A stretch of DNA of 64,000 nt. It comes from Vespa crabro (lineage: Eukaryota; Arthropoda; Insecta; Hymenoptera; Vespidae). Position numbers and translations under genes: made by a program. The stretch is taken from NCBI RefSeq assembly GCF_910589235.1, contig NC_060955.1, positions 11,924,837 through 11,988,836 on the forward strand. The letters are read 5' to 3'. The notes under the pieces are model-generated. The model made no database searches and was not told the DNA's origin. It worked only from the letters and a program-made list of their open reading frames with translations. Below are positions 40,613 to 54,826 of the stretch, one piece after another; the stretch's first letter is position 1; each line of letters starts with the position of its first letter.

Positions 40613-43600
40613 AACGTATATACGTTTTTTCGTTCATAATGGCGTACCATCGAAATACGAAAAAATGAAATCTCATTCAAATTCAATTAGTTTATATTCT
40701 GTCGACGCAGAATAAAGATTACAACAAGAATATATCTTTCTGACTGTGTGTAAATAGAAGTTTTAACATGAAAATTGTCGAAAAATGAGATCGACAAATG
40801 CGAATTTTGTTAAATGCTGAGATAAAATCGTGAACACATTGAAATTACTCGTACCACAGCTTCAGAAATGTTTCCAATCAATTCGGACATTGTATTTCTG
40901 AAGATCAAACATTTATTTTATCTTGGAATCGACGTTATAACCTTGTTTCATATTTTATATACGATTATTAGCTCATAAAGAAGTATCATCGAAATACGAA
41001 ATTTCAAATCTCAATCAATATCAATGCTTTTATATTCTATCGACGCAGAAAATACAATGGAACAAGAACATAAGTTTGTCACTATGTGTAAATACGAGTT
41101 TCAACATGAATATTGTAGAAAAATGAGATCGACACATGCGAATTTCGTTAATTGCTGAGATTTCATCGTGAAAGCATTGAACTAACTCGTACCACAGCTT
41201 GAGAATTGTTTCCAATCGATTCGGACATTGTATTTCTGAAGATCAAACATCTATTTTATCTTGGATTCGACGTTTTAACCTTGTGTCTTAACGTATATAC
41301 GTTTTTTCGTTCATAATGGCGTACCATCGAAATACGAAATAATGAAATCTCATTCAAATTCAATTAGTTTATATTCTGTCGACGCATAATAAAGATTACA
41401 ACAAGAATATATCTTCCTGACTGTGTGTAAATAGAAGTTTTAACATGAGAATTGTCGAAAAATGAGATCGACAAATGCGAATTTTGTTAAAGGCTGAGAT
41501 AAAATCGTGAACAAAATGAACTTACTCGTACCACAGCTTGAGAAATGTTTCCAATCTATTCGGACATTGTATTTCTGAAGATCAAACATCCATTTTATCT
41601 TGGAATCGACGTTATAACCTTGTTTCATATTTTATATACGATTATTAGCTCATAAAGAAGTATCATCGAAATACGAAATTTGAAATCTCAATCAATATCA
41701 ATGCTTTTATATTCTATCGACGCAGAATATACAAAGGAACAAGATCATAAGTTTGTCACTATGTGTAAATACGAGTTTCAACATGAATATTGTAGAAAAA
41801 TGAGATCGACACATGCGAATTTCGTTAATTGCTGAGATTTAATCGTGAAAGCATTGAACTAACTCCTACCACAGCTTGAGAATTGTTTCCAATCGATTCG
41901 GACATTGTATTTCTGAAGATCAAACATCTATTTTATCTTGGAATCGACGTTTTAACCTTGTGTCTTAACGTATATACGTTTTTTCGTTCATAATGGCGTA
42001 CCATCGAAATACGAAATAATGAAATCTCATTCAAATTCAATTAGTTTATATTCTGTCGACGCATAACAAAGATTACAACAAGAATATATCTTCCTGACTG
42101 TGTGTAAATAGAAGTTTTCACATGAAAATTGTCGTAAAATGAGATCGACAAATGCGAATTTCTTTAATTGCAGAGATGTAATCGTGAAATCATTGAACTT
42201 ACTCGTACCACAGCTTGAGAAATGTTTCCAATCTATTCGGACATTGTATTTCTGAAGATCAAACATCCATTTTATCTTGGAATCGACGTTATAACCGTGT
42301 TTCATATTTTATATACGATTATTAGCTCATAAAGAAGTATCATCGAAATACGAAATTTGAAATCTCAATCAATATCAATGCTTTTATATTCTATCGACGC
42401 AGAATATACAATGGAACAAGATCATAAGTTTGTCACTATGTGTAAATACGAGTTTCAACATGAATATTGTAGAAAAATGAGATCGACACATGCGAATTTC
42501 GTTAATTGCTGAGATTTAATCGTGAAAGCATTGAACTAACTCGTACCACAGCTTGAGAATTGTTTCCAATCGATTCGGACATTGTATTTCTGAAGATCAA
42601 ACATCTATTTTATCTTGGAATCGACGTTTTAACCTTGTGTCTTAACGTATATACGTTTTTTCGTTCATAATGGCGTACCATCGAAATACGAAATAATGAA
42701 ATCTCATTCAAATTCAATTAGTTTATATTCTGTCGACGCATACTAAAGATTACAACAAGAATATATCTTCCTGACTGTGTGTAAATAGAAGTTTTAACAT
42801 GAGAATTGTCGAAAAATTAGATCGACAAATGCGAATTTTGTTAAATGCTGAGATAAAATCGTGAACAAAATGAACTTACTCGTACCACAGCTTGAGAAAT
42901 GTTTCCAATCTATTCGGACATTGTATTTCTGAAGATCAAACATCCATTTTATCTTGGAATCGACGTTATAACCTTGTTTCATATTTTATATACGATTATT
43001 AGCTCATAAAGAAGTATCATCGAAATACGAAATTTGAAATCTCAATCAATATCAATGCTTTTATATTCTATCGACGCAGAATATACAAAGGAACAAGATC
43101 ATAAGTTTGTCACTATGTGTAAATACGAGTTTCAACATGAATATTGTAGAAAAATGAGATCGACACATGCGAATTTCGTTAATTGCTGAGATTTAATCGT
43201 GAAAGCATTGAACTAACTCCTACCACAGCTTGAGAATTGTTTCCAATCGATTCGGACATTGTATTTCTGAAGATCAAACATCTATTTTATCTTGGAATCG
43301 ACGTTTTAACCTTGTGTCTTAACGTATATACGTTTTTTCGTTCATAATGGCGTACCATCGAAATACGAAATAATGAAATCTCATTCAAATTCAATTAGTT
43401 TATATTCTGTCGACGCATAACAAAGATTACAACAAGAATATATCTTCCTGACTGTGTGTAAATAGAAGTTTTCACATGAAAATTGTCGTAAAATGAGATC
43501 GACAAATGCGAATTTCTTTAATTGCAGAGATGTAATCGTGAAATCATTGAACTTACTTGTACCACAGCTTGAGAAATGTTTCCAATCTATTCGGACATTG

Positions 43601-43997
43601 TATTTCTGAAGATCAAACATCCATTTTATCTTGGAATCGACGTTATAACCGTGTTTCATATTTTATATACGATTATTAGCTCATAAAGAAGTATCATCGA
43701 AATACGAAATTTGAAATCTCAATCAATATCAATGCTTTTATATTCTATCGACGCAGAATATACAATGGAACAAGATCATAAGTTTGTCACTATGTGTAAA
43801 TACGAGTTTCAACATGAATATTGTAGAAAAATGAGATCGACACATGCGAATTTCGTTAATTGCTGAGATTTAATCGTGAAAGCATTGAACTAACTCGTAC
43901 CACAGCTTGAGAATTGTTTCCAATCGATTCGGACATTGTATTTCTGAAGATCAAACATCTATTTTATCTTGGAATCGACGTTTTAACCTTGTGTCTT
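40613..43997 (+). repeat. Five-dimer block A1r-A3-A2-A3-A2 (right copy of long-range duplicate)
   Basis: It lies 11,508 bp to the right of its partner at 29105-32489. Private changes are aaaaattagatcg near 42815 and cttacttgtacc near 43556. The block is flanked by A4 on both sides (39936, 43998). Confidence 0.88.
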
Positions 43998-44335
43998 AAC
44001 GTATATACGTTTTTTCGTTCATAATGGCGTACCATCGAAATACGAAATTTGAAATCTCAATCAATATCAATGCTTTTATATTCTATCGACGCAGAATATA
44101 CAAAGGAACAAGATCATAAGTTTGTCACTATGTGTAAATACGAGTTTTAACATGAGAATTGTCGAAAAATGAGATCGACAAATGCGAATTTTGTTAAATG
44201 CTGAGATAAAATCGTGAACAAAATGAACTTACTCGTACCACAGCTTGAGAAATGTTTCCAATCTATTCGGACATTGTATTTCTGAAGATCAAACATCCAT
44301 TTTATCTTGGAATCGACGTTATAACCTTGTTTCAT
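43998..44335 (+). repeat. Mosaic monomer A4 with longer B tract (338 bp)
   Basis: The A head runs through gcgtaccatcgaaatacg, but the B tract begins before 44049 and so includes the B-type gaaatttgaaatc. This removes one base and makes the A-B unit 676 bp. The inner part of the tract has tacaaaggaac like other A4 copies. Left breakpoint lies between about 44033 and 44049. Confidence 0.9.
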
Positions 44336-47300
44336 ATTTTATATACGATTATTAGCTCATAAAGAAGTATCATCGAAATACGAAATTTGAAATCTCAATC
44401 AATATCAATGCTTTTATATTCTATCGACGCAGAATATACAAAGGAACAAGATCATAAGTTTGTCACTATGTGTAAATACGAGTTTCAACATGAATATTGT
44501 AGAAAAATGAGATCGACACATGCGAATTTCGTTAATTGCTGAGATTTAATCGTGAAAGCATTGAACTAACTCGTACCACAGCTTGAGAATTGTTTCCAAT
44601 CGATTCGGACATTGTATTTCTGAAGATCAAACATCTATTTTATCTTGGAATCGACGTTTTAACCTTGTGTCTTAACGTATATACGTTTTTTCGTTCATAA
44701 TGGCGTACCATCGAAATACGAAAAAATGAAATCTCATTCAAATTCAATTAGTTTATATTCTGTCGACGCAGAATAAAGATTACAACAAGAATATATCTTT
44801 CTGACTGTGTGTAAATAGAAGTTTTAACATGAAAATTGTCGAAAAATGAGATCGACAAATGCGAATTTTGTTAAATGCTGAGATAAAATCGTGAACACAT
44901 TGAAATTACTCGTACCACAGCTTCAGAAATGTTTCCAATCAATTCGGACATTGTATTTCTGAAGATCAAACATTTATTTTATCTTGGAATCGACGTTATA
45001 ACCTTGTTTCATATTTTATATACGATTATTAGCTCATAAAGAAGTATCATCGAAATACGAAATTTCAAATCTCAATCAATATCAATGCTTTTATATTCTA
45101 TCGACGCAGAAAATACAATGGAATAAGAACATAAGTTTGTCACTATGTGTAAATACGAGTTTCAACATGAATATTGTAGAAAAATGAGATCGACACATGC
45201 GAATTTCGTTAATTGCTGAGATTTCATCGTGAAAGCATTGAACTAACTCGTACCACAGCTTGAGAATTGTTTCCAATCGATTCGGACATTGTATTTCTGA
45301 AGATCAAACATCTATTTTATCTTGGATTCGACGTTTTAACCTTGTGTCTTAACGTATATACGTTTTTTCGTTCATAATGGCGTACCATCGAAATACGAAA
45401 TAATGAAATCTCATTCAAATTCAATTAGTTTATATTCTGTCGACGCATAATAAAGATTACAACAAGAATATATCTTCCTGACTGTGTGTAAATAGAAGTT
45501 TTAACATGAGAATTGTCGAAAAATGAGATCGACAAATGCGAATTTTGTTAAAGGCTGAGATAAAATCGTGAACAAAATGAACTTACTCGTACCACAGCTT
45601 GAGAAATGTTTCCAATCTATTCGGACATTGTATTTCTGAAGATCAAACATCCATTTTATCTTGGAATCGACGTTATAACCTTGTTTCATATTTTATATAC
45701 GATTATTAGCTCATAAAGAAGTATCATCGAAATACGAAATTTGAAATCTCAATCAATATCAATGCTTTTATATTCTATCGACGCAGAATATACAAAGGAA
45801 CAAGATCATAAGTTTGTCACTATGTGTAAATACGAGTTTCAACATGAATATTGTAGAAAAATGAGATCGACACATGCGAATTTCGTTAATTGCTGAGATT
45901 TAATCGTGAAAGCATTGAACTAACTCCTACCACAGCTTGAGAATTGTTTCCAATCGATTCGGACATTGTATTTCTGAAGATCAAACATCTATTTTATCTT
46001 GGAATCGACGTTTTAACCTTGTGTCTTAACGTATATACGTTTTTTCGTTCATAATGGCGTACCATCGAAATACGAAATAATGAAATCTCATTCAAATTCA
46101 ATTAGTTTATATTCTGTCGACGCATAACAAAGATTACAACAAGAATATATCTTCCTGACTGTGTGTAAATAGAAGTTTTCACATGAAAATTGTCGTAAAA
46201 TGAGATCGACAAATGCGAATTTCTTTAATTGCAGAGATGTAATCGTGAAATCATTGAACTTACTCGTACCACAGCTTGAGAAATGTTTCCAATCTATTCG
46301 GACATTGTATTTCTGAAGATCAAACATCCATTTTATCTTGGAATCGACGTTATAACCGTGTTTCATATTTTATATACGATTATTAGCTCATAAAGAAGTA
46401 TCATCGAAATACGAAATTTGATATCTCAATCAATATCAATGCATTTATATTCTATCGACGCAGAATATACAATGGAACAAGATCATAAGTTTGTCACTAT
46501 GTGTAAATACGAGTTTCAACATGAATATTGTAGAAAAATGAGATCGACACATGCGAATTTCGTTAATTGCTGAGATTTAATCGTGAAAGCATTGAACTAA
46601 CTCGTACCACAGCTTGAGAATTGTTTCCAATCGATTCGGACATTGTATTTCTGAAGATCAAACATCTATTTTATCTTGGAATCGACGTTTTAACCTTGTG
46701 TCTTAACGTATATACGTTTTTTCGTTCATAATGGCGTACCATCGAAATACGAAAAAATGAAATCTCATTCAAATTCAATTAGTTTATATTCTGTCGACGC
46801 AGAATAAAGATTACAACAAGAATATATCTTTCTGACTGTGTGTAAATAGAAGTTTTAACATGAAAATTGTCGAAAAATGAGATCGACGAATGCGAATTTT
46901 GTTAAATGCTGAGATAAAATCGTGAACACATTGAAATTACTCGTACCACAGCTTCAGAAATGTTTCCAATCAATTCGGACATTGTATTTCTGAAGATCAA
47001 ACATTTATTTTATCTTGGAATCGACGTTATAACCTTGTTTCATATTTTATATACGATTATTAGCTCATAAAGAAGTATCATCGAAATACGAAATTTCAAA
47101 TCTCAATCAATATCAATGCTTTTATATTCTATCGACGCAGAAAATACAATGGAACAAGAACATAAGTTTGTCACTATGTGTAAATACGAGTTTCAACATG
47201 AATATTGTAGAAAAATGAGATCGACACATGCGAATTTCGTTAATTGCTGAGATTTAATCGTGAAAGCATTGAACTAACTCGTACCACAGCTTGAGAATTG

Positions 47301-50089
47301 TTTCCAATCGATTCGGACATTGTATTTCTGAAGATCAAACATCTAATTTATCTTGGAATCGACGTTTTAACCTTGTGTCTTAACGTATATACGTTTTTTC
47401 GTTCATAATGGCGTACCATCGAAATACGAAATAATGAAATCTCATTCAAATTCAATTAGTTTATATTCTGTCGACGCATAATAAAGATTACAACAAGAAT
47501 ATATCTTCCTGACTGTGTGTAAATAGAAGTTTTAACATGAGAATTGTCGAAAAATGAGATCGACAAATGCGAATTTTGTTAAAGGCTGAGATAAAATCGT
47601 GAACAAAATGAACTTACTCGTACCACAGCTTGAGAAATGTTTCCAATCTATTCGGACATTGTATTTCTGAAGATCAAATATCCATTTTATCTTGGAATCG
47701 ACGTTATAACCTTGTTTCATATTTTATATACGATTATTAGCTCATAAAGAAGTATCATCGAAATACGAAATTTGAAATCTCAATCAATATCAATGCTTTT
47801 ATATTCTATCGACGCAGAATATACAAAGGAACAAGATCATAAGTTTGTCACTATGTGTAAATACGAGTTTCAACATGAATATTGTAGAAAAATGAGATCG
47901 ACACATGCGAATTTCGTTAATTGCTGAGATTTAATCGTGAAAGCATTGAACTAACTCCTACCACAGCTTGAGAATTGTTTCCAATCGATTCGGACATTGT
48001 ATTTCTGAAGATCAAACATCTATTTTATCTTGGAATCGACGTTTTAACCTTGTGTCTTAACGTATATACGTTTTTTCGTTCATAATGGCGTACCATCGAA
48101 ATACGAAATAATGAAATCTCATTCAAATTCAATTAGTTTATATTCTGTCGACGCATAACAAAGATTACAACAAGAATATATCTTCCTGACTGTGTGTAAA
48201 TAGAAGTTTTCACATGAAAATTGTCGTAAAATGAGATCGACAAATGCGAATTTCTTTAATTGCAGAGATGTAATCGTGAAATCATTGAACTTACTCGTAC
48301 CACAGATTGAGAAATGTTTCCAATCTATTCGGACATTGTATTTCTGAAGATCAAACATCCATTTTATCTTGGAATCGACGTTATAACCGTGTTTCATATT
48401 TTATATACGATTATTAGCTCATAAAGAAGTATCATCGAAATACGAAATTTGAAATCTCAATCAATATCAATGCTTTTATATTCTATCGACGCAGAATATA
48501 CAATGGAACAAGATCATAAGTTTGTCACTATGTGTAAATACGAGTTTCAACATGAATATTGTAGAAAAATGAGATCGACACATGCGAATTTCGTTAATTG
48601 CTGAGATTTAATCGTGAAAGCATTGAACTAACTCGTACCACAGCTTGAGAATTGTTTCCAATCGATTCGGACATTGTATTTCTGAAGATCAAACATCTAT
48701 ATTATCTTGGAATCGACGTTTTAACCTTGTGTCTTAACGTATATACGTTTTTTCGTTCATAATGGCGTACCATCGAAATACGAAATAATGAAATCTCATT
48801 CAAATTCAATTAGTTTATATTCTGTCGACGCATAATAAAGATTACAACAAGAATATATCTTCCTGACTGTGTGTAAATAGAAGTTTTAACATGAGAATTG
48901 TCGAAAAATGAGATCGACAAATGCGAATTTTGTTAAATGCTGAGATAAAATCGTGAACAAAATGAACTTACTCGTACCACAGCTTGAGAAATGTTTCCAA
49001 TCTATTCGGACATTGTATTTCTGAAGATCAAACATCCATTTTATCTTGGAATCGACGTTATAACCTTGTTTCATATTTTATATACGATTATTAGCTCATA
49101 AAGAAGTATCATCGAAATACGAAATTTGAAATCTCAATCAATATCAATGCTTTTATATTCTATCGACGCAGAATATACAAAAAAACAAGATCATAAGTTT
49201 GTCACTATGTGTAAATACGAGTTTCAACATGAATATTGTAGAAAAATGAGATCGACACATGCGAATTTCGTTAATTGCTGAGATTTAATCGTGAAAGCAT
49301 TGAACTAACTCGTACCACAGCTTGAGAATTGTTTCCAATCGATTCGGACATTGTATTTGTGAAGATCAAACATCTATTTTCTCTTGGAATCGACGTTTTA
49401 ACCTTGTGTCTTAACGTATATACGTTTTTTCGTTCATAATGGCGTACCATCGAAATACGAAATAATGAAATCTCATTCAAATTCAATTAGTTTATATTCT
49501 GTCGACGCATAACAAAGATTACAACAAGAATATATCTTCCTGACTGTGTGTAAATAGAAGTTTTCACATGAAAATTGTCGTAAAATGAGATCGACAAATG
49601 CGAATTTCTTTAATTGCAGAGATGTAATCGTGAAATCATTGAACTTACTCTTACCACAGCTTGAGAAATGTTTCCAATCTATTCGGACATTGTATTTCTG
49701 AAGATCAAACATCCATTTTATCTTGGAATCGACGTTATAACCGTGTTTCATATTTTATATACGATTATTAGCTCATAAAGAAGTATCATCGAAATACGAA
49801 ATTTGAAATCTCAATCAATATCAATGCTTTTATATTCTATCGACGCAGAATATACAATGGAACAAGATCATAAGTTTGTCACTATGTGTAAATACGAGTT
49901 TCAACATGAATATTGTAGAAAAATGAGATCGACACATGCGAATTTCGTTAATTGCTGAGATTTAATCGTGAAAGCATTGAACTAACTCGTACCACAGCTT
50001 GAGAATTGTTTCCAATCGATTCGGACATTGTATTTCTGAAGATCAAACATCTATTTTATCTTGGAATCGACGTTTTAACCTTGTGTCTT

Positions 50090-50428
50090 AACGTATATAC
50101 GTTTTTTCGTTCATAATGGCGTACCATCGAAATACGAAATAATGAAATCTCAATCAATATCAATGCTTTTATATTCTATCGACGCAGAATATACAAAGGA
50201 ACAATATCATAAGTTTGTCATTATGTGTAAATACGAGTTTTAACATGAGAATTGTCGAAAAATGAGATCGACAAATGCGAATTTTGTTAAATGCTGAGAT
50301 AAAATCGTGAACAAAATGAACTTACTCGTACCACAGCTTGAGAAATGTTTCCAATATATTCGGACATTGTATTTCTGAAGATCAAACATCCATTTTATCT
50401 TGGAATCGACGTTATAACCGTGTTTCAT
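50090..50428 (+). repeat. Mosaic monomer A4 (Domain IV form)
   Basis: First Domain IV form: gtcattatgtg inside the B tract, caatatattcgg in the tail, accgtg end. It also has a private gaacaatatc. These three shared changes define the A4 lineage amplified in Domain IV. Confidence 0.9.
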
Positions 50429-50766
50429 ATTTTATATACGATTATTAGCTCATAAAGAAGTATCATCGAAATACGAAATTTGAAATCTCAATCAATATCA
50501 ATGCTATTATATTCTATCGACGCAGAATATACAATGGAACAAGATCATAAGTTTGTCACTATGTGTAAATACGAGTTTCAACATGAATATTGTAGAAAAA
50601 TGAGATCGACACATGCGAATTTCGTTAATTGCTGAGATTTAATCGTGAAAGCATTGAACTAACTCGTACCACAGCTTGAGAATTGTTTCCAATCGATTCG
50701 GACATTGTATTTCTGAAGATCAAACATCTATTTTATCTTGGAATCGACGTTTTAACCTTGTGTCTT

Positions 50767-51781
50767 AACGTATATACGTTTTTTCGTTCATAATGGCGTA
50801 CCATCGAAATACAAAAAAATGAAATCTCATTCAAATTCAATTAGTTTATATTCTGTCGACGCAGAATAAAGATTACAACAAGAATATATCTTCCTGACTG
50901 TGTGTAAATAGAAGTTTTAACATGAAAATTGTCGAAAAATGAGATCGACAAATGCGAATTTTGTTAAATGCTGAGATAAAATCGTGAACACATTGAACTT
51001 ACTCGTACCACAGCTTCAGAAATGTTTCCAATCAATTCGGACATTGTATTTCTGAATATCAAACATTTATTTTATCTTGGAATCGACGTTATAACCTTGT
51101 TTCATATTTTATATACGATTATTAGCTCATAAAGAAGTATCATCGAAATACGAAATTTCAAATCTCAATCAATATCAATGCTTTTATATTCTATCGACGC
51201 AGAAAATACAATGGAACAAGAACATAAGTTTGTCACTATGTGTAAATACGAGTTTTAACATGATTATTGTCGAAAATTGAGATCGACACATGCGAATTTC
51301 TTTAATTGCAGAGATGTAATCGTGAAATCATTGAACTTACTCGTACCACAGCTTGAGAAATGTTTCCAATCTATTCGGACATTGTATTTCTAAAGATCAA
51401 ACATCCATTTTATCTTGGAATCGACGTTATAACCTTGTTTCATATTTTATATACGATTATTAGCTCATAAAGAAGTATCATCGAAATACGAAATTTGAAA
51501 TCTCAATCAATATCAATGCTTTTATATTCTATCGACTCAGAATATACAAAGGAACAAGATGATAAGTTTGTCACTATGTGTAAATACGAGTTTCAACATG
51601 AATATTGTAGAAAAATGAGATCGACACATGCGAATTTCGTTAATTGCTGAGATTTAATCGTGAAAGCATTGAACTAACTCGTACCACAGCTTGAGAATTG
51701 TTTCCAATCGATTCGGACATTGTATTTCTGAAGATCAAACATCTATTTTATCTTTGAATCGACGTTTTAACCTTGTGTCTT
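50767..51781 (+). repeat. Trimer A1r-H4-B (third hybrid type)
   Basis: A1r 50767-51105, H4 51106-51443, B 51444-51781. H4 is B-type to 51250 (aaatacg) and A-type from 51256 (gttttaacatg), then A2-like with new changes tgattattg, gaaaattgag and ttctaaagatc. The crossover lies in 51251-51255. The A1r here keeps atcttcctgac and aacttactcg, unlike other A1r. B has private ctatcgactcag and gatgataag. Confidence 0.92.
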
Positions 51782-53135
51782 AACGTATATACGTTTTTTC
51801 GTTCATAATGGCGTACCATCGAAATACGAAATAATGAAATCTCATTCAAATTCAATTAGTTTATATTCTGTCGACGCATAATAAAGATTACAACAAGAAT
51901 ATATCTTCCTGACTGTGTGTAAATAGAAGTTTTAACATGAGAATTGTCGAAAAATGAGATCGACAAATGCGAATTTTGTTAAATGCTGAGATAAAATCGT
52001 GAACAAAATGAACTTACTCGTACCACAGCTTGAGAAATGTTTCCAATCTATTCGGACATTGTATTTCTGAAGATCAAACATCCATTTTATCTTTGAATCG
52101 ACGTTATAACCTTGTTTCATATTTTATATACGATTATTAGCTCATAAAGAAGTATCATCGAAATACGAAATTTGAAATCTCAATCAATATCAATGCTTTT
52201 ATATTCTATCGACGCAGAATATACAAAAAAACAAGATCATAAGTTTGTCACTATGTGTAAATACGAGTTTCAACATGAATATTGTAGAAAAATGAGATCG
52301 ACACATGCGAATTTCGTTAATTGCTGAGATTTAATCGTGAAAGCATTGAACTAACTCGTACCACAGCTTGAGAATTGTTTCCAATCGATTCGGACATTGT
52401 ATTTCTGAAGATCAAACATCTATTTTATCTTGGAATCGACGTTTTAACCTTGTGTCTTAACGTATATACGTTTTTTCGTTCATAATGGCGTACCATCGAA
52501 ATACAAAAAAATGAAATCTCATTCAAATTCAATTAGTTTATATTCTGTCGACGCATAACAAAGATTACAACAAGAATATATCTTCCTGACTGTGTGTAAA
52601 TAGAAGTTTTCACATGAAAATTGTCGTAAATTGAGATCGACAAATGCGAATTTCTTTAATTGCAGAGATGTAATCGTGAAATCATTGAACTTACTCTTAC
52701 CACAGCTTGAGAAATGTTTCCAATCTATTCGGACATTGTATTTCTGAAGATCAAACATCCATTTTATCTTGGAATCGACGTTATAACCGTGTTTCATATT
52801 TTATATACGATTATTAGCTCATAAAGAAGTATCATCGAAATACGAAATTTGAAATCTCAATCAATATCAATGCTTTTATATTCTATCGACGCAGAATATA
52901 CAATGGAACAAGATCATAAGTTTGTCACTATGTGTAAATACGAGTTTCAACATGAATATTGTAGAAAAATGAGATCGACACATGCGAATTTCGTTAATTG
53001 CTGAGATTTAATCGTGAAAGCATTGAACTAACTCGTACCACAGCTTGAGAATTGTTTCCAATCGATTCGGACATTGTATTTCTGAAGATCAAACATCTAT
53101 TTTATCTTGGAATCGACGTTTTAACCTTGTGTCTT

Positions 53136-53473
53136 AACGTATATACGTTTTTTCGTTCATAATGGCGTACCATCGAAATACGAAATTTGAAATCTCAATC
53201 AATATCAATGCTTTTATATTCTATCGACGCAGAATATACAATGGAACAAGATCATAAGTTTGTCACTATGTGTAAATACGAGTTTTAACATGAGAATTGT
53301 CGAAAAATGAGATCGACAAATGCGAATTTTGTTAAATGCTGAGATAAAATCGTGAACAAAATGAACTTACTCGTACCACAGCTTGAGAAATGTTTCCAAT
53401 ATATTCGGACATTGTATTTCTGAAGATCAAACATCCATTTTATCTTGGAATCGACGTTATAACCGTGTTTCAT
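53136..53473 (+). repeat. Mosaic monomer A4 with longer B tract (338 bp), second case
   Basis: Like 43998 it has gaaatttgaaatc and is one base short. Inside the tract it reads tacaatggaac and gtcactatgtg rather than tacaaaggaac and gtcattatgtg, so the donor B differed from that of the other A4 copies. The tail is the Domain IV type (caatatattcgg, accgtg). This suggests an independent conversion over an existing A4. Confidence 0.88.
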
Positions 53474-53811
53474 ATTTTATATACGATTATTAGCTCATAA
53501 AGAAGTATCATCGAAATACGAAATTTGAAATCTCAATCAATATCAATGCTATTATATTCTATCGACGCAGAATATACAAAGGAACAAGATCATAAGTTTG
53601 TCACTATGTGTAAATACGAGTTTCAACATGAATATTGTAGAAAAATGAGATCGACACATGCGAATTTCGTTAATTGCTGAGATTTAATCGTGAAAGCATT
53701 GAACTAACTCGTACCACAGCTTGAGAATTGTTTCCAATCGATTCGGACATTGTATTTCTGAAGATCAAACATCTATTTTATCTTGGAATCGACGTTTTAA
53801 CCTTGTGTCTT

Positions 53812-54826
53812 AACGTATATACGTTTTTTCGTTCATAATGGCGTACCATCGAAATACAAAAAAATGAAATCTCATTCAAATTCAATTAGTTTATATTCTG
53901 TCGACGCAGAATAAAGATTACAACAAGAATATATCTTTCTGACTGTGTGTAAATAGAAGTTTTAACATGAAAATTGTCGAAAAATGAGATCGACAAATGC
54001 GAATTTTGTTAAATGCTGAGATAAAATCGTGAACACATTGAAATTACTCGTACCACAGCTTCAGAAATGTTTCCAATCAATTCGGACATTGTATTTCTGA
54101 ATATCAAACATTTATTTTATCTTGGAATCGACGTTATAACCTTGTTTCATATTTTATATACGATTATTAGCTCATAAAGAAGTATCATCGAAATACGAAA
54201 TTTCAAATCTCAATCAATATCAATGCTTTTATATTCTATCGACGCAGAAAATACAATGGAACAAGAACATAAGTTTGTCACTATGTGTAAATACGAGTTT
54301 TAACATGATTATTGTCGAAAATTGAGATCGACACATGCGAATTTCTTTAATTGCAGAGATGTAATCGTGAAATCATTGAACTTACTCGTACCACAGCTTG
54401 AGAAATGTTTCCAATCTATTCGGACATTGTATTTCTAAAGATCAAACATCCATTTTATCTTGGAATCGACGTTATAACCTTGTTTCATATTTTATATACG
54501 ATTATTAGCTCATAAAGAAGTATCATCGAAATACGAAATTTGAAATCTCAATCAATATCAATGCTTTTATATTCTATCGACGCAGAATATACAAAGGAAC
54601 AAGATGATAAGTTTGTCACTATGTGTAAATACGAGTTTCAACATGAATATTGTAGAAAAATGAGATCGACACATGCGAATTTCGTTAATTGCTGAGATTT
54701 AATCGTGAAAGCATTGAACTAACTCGTACCACAGCTTGAGAATTGTTTCCAATCGATTCGGACATTGTATTTCTGAAGATCAAACATCTATTTTATCTTG
54801 GAATCGACGTTTTAACCTTGTGTCTT
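53812..54826 (+). repeat. Trimer A1r-H4-B
   Basis: H4 54151-54488, B 54489-54826. Same hybrid as 50767 and standard A1r changes (atctttctgac, ctgaatatcaaac). It follows the 676-bp unit at 53136. Confidence 0.92.

Larger units (their letters stand above)
26397..50089 (+). repeat. Domain III: A4-A1r-A3-A2 stratum, 8-mer with rearranged copies
   Basis: Order of A subtypes by start: 26397 A4, 27074 A1r, 27751 A3, 28428 A4, 29105 A1r, 29782 A3, 30459 A2, 31136 A3, 31813 A2, 32490 A1r(T), 33505 A4, 34182 A1r, 34859 A3, 35536 A2, 36213 A4, 36890 A1r, 37567 A3, 38244 A2, 38921 A1r(T), 39936 A4, 40613 A1r, 41290 A3, 41967 A2, 42644 A3, 43321 A2, 43998 A4, 44674 A1r, 45351 A3, 46028 A2, 46705 A1r, 47382 A3, 48059 A2, 48736 A3, 49413 A2. 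A1r is A1 with gaaaaaatgaaatc (or caaaaaaatg) and atctttctgac. Linked variants travel together: the B after A1r usually has ttggattcgacg, the next A3 has ttaaaggctgag, its B has aactcctacc, and the next A2 has tgtcgtaaaatg. Confidence 0.92.
50090..53135 (+). repeat. Domain IV 9-mer, copy 1 (3,046 bp)
   Basis: Order A4, A1r trimer, A3, A2. The A3 at 51782 has atctttgaatcg near its end, also found at 54827 and 60581 but not 56858 or 57535. The A2 at 52459 has a caaaaaaatg head borrowed from A1r. Confidence 0.92.
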
